From: Vulcanisaeta sp. MG_3
Lineage (GTDB): Archaea > Thermoproteota > Thermoprotei > Thermoproteales > Thermocladiaceae
NCBI GenBank assembly: GCA_001516765.1
Contig: LOCH01000007.1
Coordinates: 1-9,419, forward strand
Reading direction: 5' to 3'
DNA length: 9,419 bases
Shown: positions 1-5,172 of the stretch, in pieces
Numbering within the stretch: position 1 is the stretch's first letter
Layout of the letters: each line of letters starts with the position of its first letter
Notes under the pieces: model-generated
Seen by the model: the letters and a program-made list of their open reading frames with translations, nothing else
Told to the model about the DNA's origin: nothing
Databases searched by the model: none
Position numbers and translations under genes: made by a program

Positions 1-2
1 TG

Positions 3-272
3 CCCTACGCATTAATACTTGCTGTGCTGCTTGGTGTTGGTAGGTTCGTAACAACACCAATGCAGTCATCGTTAATAGCGGTTTCGGTGGATAGGAAGTT
101 CGTATCCACAGCCACAGCTGCCGCGAATACGCTTTGGCAATTGAGTGGTATCCTTGCCCCGTACATGACGTACCTACTGGCATCAATGTATGGGATGAAG
201 ATTTCTATAGTCCTGTCATCACTAATGCTACTAATCTCATTAATACCCTACTCCCTAGTGAAGATAAGGTAA
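3..272 (+). CDS. MFS transporter, C-terminal fragment (5' end outside window)
   Basis: The reading frame is open from base 3 and ends at TAA 270-272, giving the last 89 residues of a longer protein. A GTG at 24 is only an internal valine codon, because the frame continues upstream without a stop. What is visible is three hydrophobic helices separated by short polar loops: residues about 1-12 running into a GRFVTTPMQSS segment, a glycine/alanine-rich helix around STATAAANTLWQLSGILAPYMTYLL, and a final helix KISIVLSSLMLLISLIPYSLV with a short basic tail (KIR). This fits TM10-12 of a major facilitator superfamily permease, where the SxxxANTxxQ(L/I)xGxxxP pattern is common. The substrate cannot be told from this part. 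It converges on the DUF1641 gene with a 32-base gap. Another polytopic permease family is possible. Confidence 0.65.
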   Translation, partial: PYALILAVLLGVGRFVTTPMQSSLIAVSVDRKFVSTATAAANTLWQLSGILAPYMTYLLASMYGMKISIVLSSLMLLISLIPYSLVKIR

Positions 273-304
273 GCTTTTGACTTTAACCGTTTATTAAGTG
301 CTTA

Positions 305-772
305 TTACTTCGGCTGGGACTGGGCGCATTTGCCTAATGCCTTCAATAATGCGAGCGCTACCCCAAGGCCCATTTGCACGTCCTTATCGCCCATAGCCCT
401 CCAGAGACCCATTAATCCTCCCACGGGCTTAACGTTGGACAAATCGACATTCTTACCTAGGCAACCACCCATGTCCTGTACCATACCCTTAAGCCTCAGT
501 ACGTCCTGCGTATCTAATTTATCCATGGCCTGCAGACCTCCGTCGACCAGTATTGACACTAACCTAAATACAGCAGGGTCTTGGAACAGGTACTGCAGAA
601 CCTCCTCAAACCTATTAACTACAAGCATCAGTGCATCAATTACACCACTACGCTTTAGCTCAATGAGTTGGTCAAGGAGGCCCTTTATTTCGTCTATATT
701 CTCCACGAGTATGTTCAATGCATCAGCTAACTTCTCATCGGGGCTCTTTTCGACTTGTTGTGCCTGGGCCAT
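305..772 (-). CDS. DUF1641 family protein, partner of the SQR-like flavoprotein
   Basis: A 155-residue soluble, mostly helical protein. The C-terminal signature KPVGGLMGLWRAMGDKDVQMGLG (about residues 115-137) is the conserved core of DUF1641. The rest is amphipathic helices (about 13-75) typical of the family. Known context: DUF1641 genes often sit beside SQR-like flavoproteins in archaea and beside a formate dehydrogenase-like gene in Bacillus (yrhD/yrhE); no biochemical role is established, and an accessory or scaffold role for the redox partner is inference. The start chosen is ATG at 772. The nine bases before the linker, GAGGTGATC, match the archaeal anti-Shine-Dalgarno and end four bases upstream of it. 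A GTG at 781 in the same frame lies inside that motif and is a poor start. The gene begins 11 bases after the SQR stop, so the two are surely cotranscribed and probably translationally coupled. Two cysteines (104, 149) are visible but form no known metal motif. Confidence 0.88.
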   Translation of the reverse strand: MAQAQQVEKSPDEKLADALNILVENIDEIKGLLDQLIELKRSGVIDALMLVVNRFEEVLQYLFQDPAVFRLVSILVDGGLQAMDKLDTQDVLRLKGMVQDMGGCLGKNVDLSNVKPVGGLMGLWRAMGDKDVQMGLGVALALLKALGKCAQSQPK

Positions 773-781
773 GCCGATCAC
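773..781 (-). promoter_or_regulatory. Shine-Dalgarno for DUF1641 gene
   Basis: Read on the minus strand the bases are GTGATCGGC, and together with the preceding GAG (part of the SQR stop region, 782-784) they form GAGGTGAT, complementary to the 16S rRNA 3' tail (AUCACCUC). Four bases separate the motif from ATG 772. This decides the start of the DUF1641 gene and shows that the organism uses Shine-Dalgarno motifs at operon-internal genes, while the first genes in this window lack them. Confidence 0.75.
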
Positions 782-782
782 C

Positions 783-1949
783 TCACATTGTTGTTGCTAG
801 CCAGGTCTTATAAAATAAATCCTTTATTAACCTACCCAGGGGCGACGTTAATATGCTATAGCAACTACCTATCCACATGGCCTTATTATTATTGAGGTCA
901 AGCTTAACGTCGCAGTTAAACATCATGCCGAAATCCCCGTAGTCGAGTGCGCACGCCATCGCGGTTATTTGCGCTGGGTCGACAGGTTCACCAAGTAATT
1001 CACCACTTATTGCAGCGGCGCTTGCGAGTGCTGTGAAGTGCACTGGGACGCCGGCTGTTGGTAATCCTATGTATGGCATTGAGTGCTCGCCAGGTAGGTA
1101 AACATCGTCGTACTTAAGGCTCCTACCTGTATACACATTTACAGCGGTCCACTTACCCATTGGTGTATCGGCAACCAGTGGTGTCCCTTCGAAAGGCTTT
1201 GGTAGCCTGGCCGGTGGTACCACTATTAATAGGTCGTACTTCACCTTATCATTCGATAAAACCACGACCTTCTCCTTATCATCCACGGTGACGGGCTTGG
1301 CACCACCAATGTACCTAATGCCCTTCCTGGCGAAGGTCTCCTCGGTTATCTTAACGGCTTCGGGACCGAGGGGCTGTATTGGTCTTTCGAATGGGTGTAT
1401 TAACGTTATCTCAACCCTATCCCTAATCCCCCTCTTCCTAAATATTGTGTCGAGTTGTGACACCATCTCGAAGGGATAAACACCGCACCTATAGATTGGC
1501 TCTGGCGTGAATAAAACAACCCTACCACCACTAAAGGATCTAAGGGCTTCCTTAAGCTTCAACGCACCCTCCAACGTAAAGTTATGGTAACCCACCCCCA
1601 GGTTGTAGGATTGGAAGTCGAAGTCAACGCCCAGGCTAGCGAGTAAGTAATCGTAATTGAACTTACCCTGGTCAGTCTCGACAACCCTATTGTCAGGGTC
1701 TATCTTCGTTACCTTGGCCTTGACGAACTTAACACCTCTCTTGCCTAACAACGATAGCGGCAACTGGGCGGCGCTTGGTTCTATATCGCCTAGCGCTATG
1801 TTGACAAGGAGCGGTGGTAGTAGGTAGTAATCGGTATCATTTATTATTGTTATTTCCGCATCAACCCTACCCCTCAATCTCTCAGCCATTCTTTTAGCGG
1901 CAACAACACCGCCCACACCACCCCCTAGGACAAGGATTTTCTTTGGCAC
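783..1949 (-). CDS. Sulfide:quinone oxidoreductase-like FAD-dependent oxidoreductase
   Basis: A 388-residue flavoprotein of the pyridine nucleotide-disulfide oxidoreductase fold, close to the usual SQR length. The N-terminus KILVLGGGVGGVVAAKRMAE (about 4-23) is the GxGxxG dinucleotide (FAD) Rossmann motif. YDYLLASLGV (about 99-108) is the second FAD-contacting strand, and YDDVYLPGEH (280-289) with GLPTAGVPVHFTA is the C-terminal FAD motif. C155 in IYRCGVYPFEM aligns in position with a conserved redox cysteine of SQRs; C333, C346 and C363 lie in the C-terminal part, where a second one is expected. No cysteine occurs before C155, so the third cysteine of canonical SQRs (near 128) is absent. The C-terminal LIKDLFYKTWLATTM helix could sit on the membrane. 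In SQRs electrons pass from sulfide to quinone; that exact activity here is inference, and a flavocytochrome-c or NADH-dehydrogenase-like relative is possible. The start is GTG 1949, leaderless relative to its TATA box. It is the first gene of an operon with DUF1641. Confidence 0.85.
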   Translation of the reverse strand: MPKKILVLGGGVGGVVAAKRMAERLRGRVDAEITIINDTDYYLLPPLLVNIALGDIEPSAAQLPLSLLGKRGVKFVKAKVTKIDPDNRVVETDQGKFNYDYLLASLGVDFDFQSYNLGVGYHNFTLEGALKLKEALRSFSGGRVVLFTPEPIYRCGVYPFEMVSQLDTIFRKRGIRDRVEITLIHPFERPIQPLGPEAVKITEETFARKGIRYIGGAKPVTVDDKEKVVVLSNDKVKYDLLIVVPPARLPKPFEGTPLVADTPMGKWTAVNVYTGRSLKYDDVYLPGEHSMPYIGLPTAGVPVHFTALASAAAISGELLGEPVDPAQITAMACALDYGDFGMMFNCDVKLDLNNNKAMWIGSCYSILTSPLGRLIKDLFYKTWLATTM

Positions 1950-1972
1950 GATAAACCTAGAGCGAGCGCCAC

Positions 1973-1979
1973 TATTTAA
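1973..1979 (-). promoter_or_regulatory. TATA box of SQR-DUF1641 operon
   Basis: On the minus strand the sequence is TTAAATA within GCTTAAATAG, centred 27 bases before the GTG start at 1949. With the usual archaeal TATA-to-start-site distance (about 25 bases), transcription would begin at or within a few bases of the start codon, giving a leaderless mRNA. No Shine-Dalgarno precedes the GTG. Confidence 0.6.
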
Positions 1980-1992
1980 GCATTATTATTAA

Positions 1993-2094
1993 CTTTGGTA
2001 AGAATAAAATTAACCTTATTGAATTCCATTGAATTCTAATGTATTTATTTTTATTTATGTAAATTGATTTTTATTTTACCAAGCATGAATTCAG
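1993..2094. repeat. AT-rich repeat cluster in divergent promoter region
   Basis: Between the SQR promoter and the rightward promoter lie several ordered repeats. ATTGAATTC occurs at 2018-2026 and 2028-2036, exactly 10 bases (one helical turn) apart, and GAATTC recurs at 2087-2092. An imperfect inverted repeat pairs CTTTGGTAAGAATAAAAT (1993-2010) with the complement of 2066-2084 (GCTTGGTAAAATAAAAATC as read on the minus strand). The stretch 2041-2078 is nearly all T and A with TTTATTTTTATTTA periodicity. Such arrangement is typical of regulator-binding or nucleoid-protein sites, but no regulator is identified. Confidence 0.45.
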
Positions 2095-2103
2095 GAATTA
2101 GTG

Positions 2104-2110
2104 TTTTTAA
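2104..2110 (+). promoter_or_regulatory. TATA box upstream of candidate C/D box RNA
   Basis: TTTTTAA followed by G, centred 24 bases before G2131, matches in sequence and spacing the TATA boxes at 2203 and 4823. It predicts transcription starting around 2128-2133, that is just ahead of the C box at 2134 (and at the GTG 2131 of a tiny ORF). Confidence 0.5.
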
Positions 2111-2130
2111 GTCGTTAGAAAGAACTTACT

Positions 2131-2187
2131 GTGGTGATGATGGATCAACAGACGGATCTGATTGGTGACGATGGAGGTGATTTCTGA
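2131..2187 (+). other. Alternative reading: 18-codon leader ORF with internal Shine-Dalgarno
   Basis: GTG at 2131 sits 24 bases from the TATA box centre and opens an 18-codon ORF (MVMMDQQTDLIGDDGGDF) ending at TGA 2185-2187. Its tail contains a perfect GGAGGTGAT (2173-2181), five bases before ATG 2187, which overlaps the TGA by one base (TGATG). That ATG opens 19 codons (MIVRSIFKRLVNAELLHEL) ending at TAG 2244-2246, overlapping the permease start. This looks like an operon-internal junction. It could be a leader peptide, the collapsed remnant of a gene upstream of the permease, or chance within an sRNA. Deleting one T of the TTT at 2242-2244 would fuse the 19 codons to the permease frame. No known peptide is recognised. 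Confidence 0.25.
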
Positions 2188-2190
2188 TGA
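2131..2190 (+). ncRNA. Candidate C/D box guide sRNA (2'-O-methylation guide)
   Basis: The four boxes occur in order: C box GTGATGA at 2134-2140 (perfect RUGAUGA), D' box CTGA at 2158-2161, C' box GTGACGA at 2165-2171 (one mismatch), D box CTGA at 2184-2187. Spacers are 17, 3 and 12 bases; 3 and 12 are normal for archaeal sRNAs, 17 is somewhat long. A TATA box at 2104-2110 predicts a 5' end just before the C box, as is usual for archaeal sRNA genes. By the D+5 rule the D' guide (about 2146-2157) would target ATCCGTCTGTTG, modifying its G. The D guide (2172-2183) complements the 16S tail AUCACCUC. There is no good terminal stem, which weakens the call; crenarchaeal sRNAs often have weak stems. 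The same bases can be read as a short translated leader, so this is a hypothesis. Confidence 0.42.
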
Positions 2191-2202
2191 TCGTTAGAAG
2201 CA

Positions 2203-2209
2203 TTTTTAA
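2203..2209 (+). promoter_or_regulatory. TATA box of ABC permease gene
   Basis: TTTTTAA followed by G, identical in core to the boxes at 2104 and 4823, is centred 30 bases before ATG 2236. This favours 2236 over the in-frame ATG at 2221, which would lie too close to the box to be included in the transcript. Confidence 0.5.
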
Positions 2210-2235
2210 GCGCTTGGTTAATGCTGAGTTGTTGC

Positions 2236-2904
2236 ATGAGCTTTAGAACTCTTTTTACGATATCACTTAGGAACTTGGGTAGTAGGAGGACTAGGGCCGT
2301 ATTAACGATGCTTGCGATAATATACAGCGTGGCTCTCATGATAACCCTGGAGACTATGACGTACGGCTTTAAAGTGGCTGTTGTGAGTGAGGTTGAGAAT
2401 ATATTACCGACGGATTTGATGGTTTACTCAGACAGTGTATCAATACCCGAGACCGTGGCCCAGGTAATAGCCAAGCTTCCTCATGTTGCTTACGTAGTTC
2501 CCGCAATAATAATCAGTACGGCGCAGGTCAATGGACAACCCGTAACACTGATTGGAATACCTAGTCAATACTTCTCGTACTTTGATGTACGTATGGAAAG
2601 CGGCTCCCTCCCGATGAGTAATGGTGAGGCCATAATTCAGGATACCCTGGCGAGTAAGGATGGCATTGACATTGGTGATACGATTTATGTCCAGGTTTTA
2701 ACGGGTATTCAGGGAGGTACGGAGATAATACCGCTTAAGGTCACGGGGACCTTTAGTAGTATATTGGGTAGTTTCCTGGGCTTCCACCTAAACATGGTCG
2801 TAACATCGATAGGCACATTGCAAAGCGACTTGAGCGATGAGGGCTTTGTCAATGCCATGTTCATAAAATTACTAAGGAGGATCCAGCATACCTCAACCAA
2901 TTAG
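2236..2904 (+). pseudogene. ABC transporter permease (FtsX/MacB type), N-terminal part before frameshift
   Basis: This half reads RTLFTISLRNLGSRRTRAVLTMLAIIYSVALM from ATG 2236: a basic cytoplasmic (S/A)LRNLxxRRxR stretch and TM1, the standard start of MacB/LolE-like permeases. About 160 residues of extracytoplasmic domain follow (MacB-PCD: LPTDLMVYSD, VVPAIIISTAQVNGQPVTLIGI, GEAIIQDTLASKDGIDIGDTIYV). After FVNAMFIKL (to 2871) the frame runs into unrelated residues and stops at 2902-2904. The continuation (TKEDPAYLNQLATALSEYFP) is in frame 3. Joined to the downstream half it gives about 386 residues, a normal length with no other lesion, so the gene is either recently broken, mis-sequenced or recoded. 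ATG 2236 is preferred because it lies 30 bases from a TATA box; ATG 2221 is an alternative. No ATP-binding subunit gene is beside it, so its substrate (lipoprotein, peptide or drug export in the family) is unknown. Confidence 0.75.
2863..2882 (+). other. Frameshift site in ABC permease
   Basis: The upstream frame reads ATA AAA TTA and the downstream frame resumes at ACT AAG GAG GAT, one base back (A2871 is used twice). Both frames are open only between 2841 and 2904, so the shift must lie there. Family logic puts it at FIKL/TKEDP. One additional A in the A4 run 2865-2868 (IKITKEDP) or one in TTAACT (IKLTKEDP) would restore a single frame. The tetramer A-AAA could allow a -1 slip, but a full X XXY YYZ heptamer is absent. 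The SD-like AAGGAGGAT at 2874-2882 is simply codons for KED. Confidence 0.7.
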
Positions 2905-3395
2905 CCACGGCACTCAGTGAGTACTTCCCAAACGCGGATGTTTATGAGCAGAGCACGGTCCTGGCCTCTATATCCAATGCGGTGTCCATGATAAACCTCT
3001 TCTTCATAGTAATAATTGCGCTAAGCCTAATCGTTACGGGGCTTAGTGTGGCTAATACGGCTATAATGAATGTTAGGGAGAGGACTAGGGAGATAGGCAT
3101 ACTAAAGGCCCTGGGTGCGTCTAATAGGCAGGTGATCTTGATATTCCTCCTTGAAATCCTCATAATGAGCACCATAGGCTCGGTTGTGGGCATAGCGTTG
3201 GGCATAGGCGGTGCCTACCTAGCTAGGTACATAATGATTAAGCTGAACTTGCCAATAATAATACCCGTAATACTACTCCCGACACTCTACGCTTACTCGC
3301 TGGTTATTGCTGTGGCAACGTCAATTGTTGCGTCGATACCATCATTAATGACTATAACGAAGATAAGGCCTATGGAAGTCCTGAGAATTGAGTAG
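2871..3395 (+). pseudogene. ABC transporter permease (FtsX/MacB type), C-terminal part after frameshift
   Basis: This frame continues the extracytoplasmic domain (TKEDPAYLNQLATALSEYFP) and then holds the FtsX domain. TM2 is INLFFIVIIALSLIVTGLSV with ANTAIMNV. The hallmark cytoplasmic loop RERTREIGILKALGASNRQV is the coupling segment that contacts the ATPase. TM3 is IFLLEILIMSTIGSVVGIALGIGGAYLA, TM4 is LYAYSLVIAVATSIVASIPSLM, and the family-typical tail KIRPMEVLRIE ends at TAG 3393-3395. Read alone from the ATG at 2982 it would make a 137-residue protein lacking TM1 and the periplasmic domain. No promoter or ribosome site stands before that ATG, so an independent start is unlikely. All conserved motifs are intact, which argues against long-standing decay. 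It converges on the MtaB gene with 12 bases between stops. Confidence 0.75.
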
Positions 3396-3407
3396 TGGAG
3401 GCGAGGT

Positions 3408-4766
3408 TTACGAGACCAGGTCAAGGCCCTCACTAAGCCTGAAATCAACCCTATACCTAACACCCAACTCCTCACCCTCAAGAAGCTCCCCGAACAGCCT
3501 CTGCGGTGTTGCGTCGGTTATTCTAACCTTAACGAAGGCGCCTATGTAGGCTTTCCTAACGGCTATTGGTTTGTAATTATATGAACGAACAACGTAATTC
3601 TCACCCTTAAAATCAATCTCACTAACTATACCCCACAACTCCCTACCAATAAATAACCTATTCCTCTCGAAAGCAACCCTACTAAACACCTCAGTGGCTA
3701 TCTTACTTCTCTCCTTCTTAACCTGCTCAGGCACCTGCTCCATGTACGCGGCTTCTGTGAATGGTCTACGGCTATACCTGGCCAGGTTAACCTTATCTAT
3801 ACCCAACTCCTCAATCAACTTAACACTAGCCCAGAAATCCTCATCGGTCTCCCCTGGGAAACCAACTATGATGTCTGTGGCTATTGTGGCGTCCGGTATT
3901 GTGGTTCTAATTTTCCTAACAATGTCCCTGAACAATTCAACGGAGTACTTCCTCCTCATAAGCATCAGCACACGATCACTACCACTCTGGACTGGTATGT
4001 GGAAGAACCTGTAAACTCTCCAATCACCCTTAACAACATCTATGAGCCTATCAATAATTTTACTAAGTTCTAGGGGTTCCATCATACCCAACCTCACCAT
4101 GTACCTACCATCAACACTCCTCAACAACTCCTCAAGTAGGTCAACCAGGTCATACCCCCTATCGCGGCCGTAAGCACTGATTTCCTGACCTGTTAGGTAT
4201 ATTTCACGGGCACCTCTACTTACGGCATCCCTAACAGCCCTGATTATGTCATCCTTACCATAACTCCTCACTCTACCAAACCCCATCCTACCAATCTTAG
4301 TAACACAAAAGCTACAATTTCCTAAACAACCAACCTGAATGGGCACCACGTATCTATGACCATGAAGCTCGGGGTAGTAGGTGGGTAGGTACGTCATTGG
4401 TCTGTCATCGAATACGTACATATCCAAATCCCCATTGACTACCCTATCTATCGACTCTACGCCGTGCGACGTCACGAGGATGGCGTTAGGTACTACGTCC
4501 TTAATGGTGGCCGGCCTAACCCTAGTTAGGCAACCGGCAACAACCACCTTCTTGTTAGGATACTCCTTACCCAATTTACCCAGTAATTTCAACTCATTCC
4601 TCTCGGCCTCCTCCCTGACGGCGCATGTATTTACGATAATCACATCGGCTAAGTCGATATCCTCAACGTACTCCCAACCCAACGCCTTAAGCCTACTAAT
4701 CATTATATCACTATCAGCCTTATTCAACCAACATCCAAAGGTGATCACGCTAAATCTACTGACCAT
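3408..4766 (-). CDS. tRNA t6A37 methylthiotransferase, archaeal/eukaryotic MtaB (CDKAL1-like) radical-SAM enzyme
   Basis: A 452-residue MiaB-family protein with all three expected domains. The N-terminal UPF0004 domain carries three Fe-S cysteines: C12 in ITFGCWLNKADSD, C48 in NTCAVREEAE and C79 in AGCLTRVRP. The radical-SAM domain has CLGNCSFC (C147, C151, C154), which binds the [4Fe-4S] cluster and S-adenosylmethionine, followed by LTGQEISAYGRD, HIPVQSGSDRVLMLMRRKY and DIIVGFPGETDEDF. A C-terminal TRAM-like RNA-binding domain covers about 373-430. GCxLNKADS is characteristic of the archaeal/eukaryotic branch (e-MtaB), which converts t6A to ms2t6A at position 37 of ANN-decoding tRNAs. The start chosen is ATG 4766; TTG 4772 (two codons earlier) is nearer the ideal distance from the TATA box but is a rare start. 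Single-gene transcription unit, divergent from the surface-protein gene. The activity is inferred from family membership. Confidence 0.93.
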   Translation of the reverse strand: MVSRFSVITFGCWLNKADSDIMISRLKALGWEYVEDIDLADVIIVNTCAVREEAERNELKLLGKLGKEYPNKKVVVAGCLTRVRPATIKDVVPNAILVTSHGVESIDRVVNGDLDMYVFDDRPMTYLPTYYPELHGHRYVVPIQVGCLGNCSFCVTKIGRMGFGRVRSYGKDDIIRAVRDAVSRGAREIYLTGQEISAYGRDRGYDLVDLLEELLRSVDGRYMVRLGMMEPLELSKIIDRLIDVVKGDWRVYRFFHIPVQSGSDRVLMLMRRKYSVELFRDIVRKIRTTIPDATIATDIIVGFPGETDEDFWASVKLIEELGIDKVNLARYSRRPFTEAAYMEQVPEQVKKERSKIATEVFSRVAFERNRLFIGRELWGIVSEIDFKGENYVVRSYNYKPIAVRKAYIGAFVKVRITDATPQRLFGELLEGEELGVRYRVDFRLSEGLDLVS

Positions 4767-4794
4767 AAACAATCATTAGTGGAGAGTAACGACC

Positions 4795-4801
4795 TTATAA
4801 A
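4795..4801 (-). promoter_or_regulatory. TATA box of MtaB gene
   Basis: On the minus strand TTTATAA within GGTTTATAAGG is centred 32 bases before ATG 4766 and 26 bases before TTG 4772, giving a transcript with a leader of about six bases or none. The oppositely oriented box of the surface-protein gene begins 22 bases away, so the two promoters are back to back. Confidence 0.6.
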
Positions 4802-4822
4802 CCTAAATGCGTGTGGCATTAC

Positions 4823-4829
4823 TTTTTAA
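4823..4829 (+). promoter_or_regulatory. TATA box of surface-protein gene
   Basis: TTTTTAA followed by GG is centred 32 bases upstream of ATG 4858, leaving a very short leader. A TGA directly precedes the ATG in frame, so the protein cannot start earlier in this frame. Confidence 0.55.
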
Positions 4830-4857
4830 GGGGGTTACCAACCACTTGTGTGGGTGA

Positions 4858-5172
4858 ATGGTAATACTGCTGATACTGCATATAATATTGGCCGTACTCG
4901 GTATGGATCCGAAGATGCCCATATCCGTGAACAACATCACCTGGTACTACGGAACCTACGCGGAAGTTATTAATAATAATACCAGTATTTATAATGGGGT
5001 TGGTATAAATGCCACGGTATCAATAAGCACCACAAACAATTTACAAATCCCAATAAACGCAACATACACGCTCAACGTGGGTAGTAGCACGGAGACGATT
5101 ACGGAAACCCTGCAACCCGGCGTTAATATTGTAAAATATGACGGCGCCAGCATTAGGCCAGGGTGTCTATAA
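4858..5172 (+). pseudogene. Ig-like surface protein, N-terminal part before frameshift
   Basis: The start ATG 4858 is fixed by the in-frame TGA just before it and by the TATA box at 4823. The first 15 residues (VILLILHIILAVLG) are hydrophobic and could serve as a signal peptide or anchor, although the usual basic residues before it are missing. From about residue 22 comes a threonine/asparagine-rich beta-sandwich: NNITWYYGTYAEVINNNTS, GINATVSISTTNNLQIPINATYTLNVGSST, TETLQPGVNIV. This is the pattern of CARDB/DUF11-like domains, whose next strand normally reads xVTAPxLxxGxYxxxLTI. That strand is present, but in frame 2 (TAPALGQGVYNASLTI). Residues after about 5137 in this frame are therefore spurious, and the stop at 5170-5172 is premature. 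The two halves are one gene of about 645 codons. Confidence 0.65.
5131..5140 (+). other. Frameshift site in surface-protein gene
   Basis: Upstream coding is GTA AAA TAT (frame 1) and downstream coding is ATG ACG GCG CCA (frame 2), so one base must be skipped. Frame 2 has a stop at 5132-5134, so the shift lies between 5135 and 5172, or an extra base lies in the A4 run 5133-5136. Removing one A gives GTA AAT ATG ACG, joining NIV to NMTAPALGQGVYNASL. No SD precedes ATG 5138, so independent translation of the second half is not favoured. Confidence 0.65.

Noticed and set aside
330..800. Plus-strand ORF of 156 codons opposite DUF1641
   Set aside because: Serine/proline-rich translation with no family signal; it lies antisense to a well-supported gene with a Shine-Dalgarno and conserved motif.
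2145..2339. Minus-strand 64-codon ORF across the permease start
   Set aside because: No promoter or ribosome site, and it overlaps the permease N-terminus, whose motifs are clear.
2863..2871. Classical -1 programmed frameshift heptamer in the permease
   Set aside because: The in-phase bases A AAA TTA do not fit X XXY YYZ; a slip at A-AAA alone is possible but weak, so recoding is kept only as one of three explanations.
4766..4772. TTG 4772 as MtaB start
   Set aside because: Adds only two residues; ATG 4766 gives a normal family N-terminus, though the TATA spacing does not exclude TTG.
4848..4980. Frame-3 ORF from GTG 4848 overlapping the surface-protein start
   Set aside because: Short, low-complexity translation with no hydrophobic segment; the frame-1 ATG 4858 gives the domain sequence.
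5138..5140. Independent start of the second surface-protein half at ATG 5138
   Set aside because: No Shine-Dalgarno or TATA box at proper distance, no signal peptide, and the domain continues across the break.
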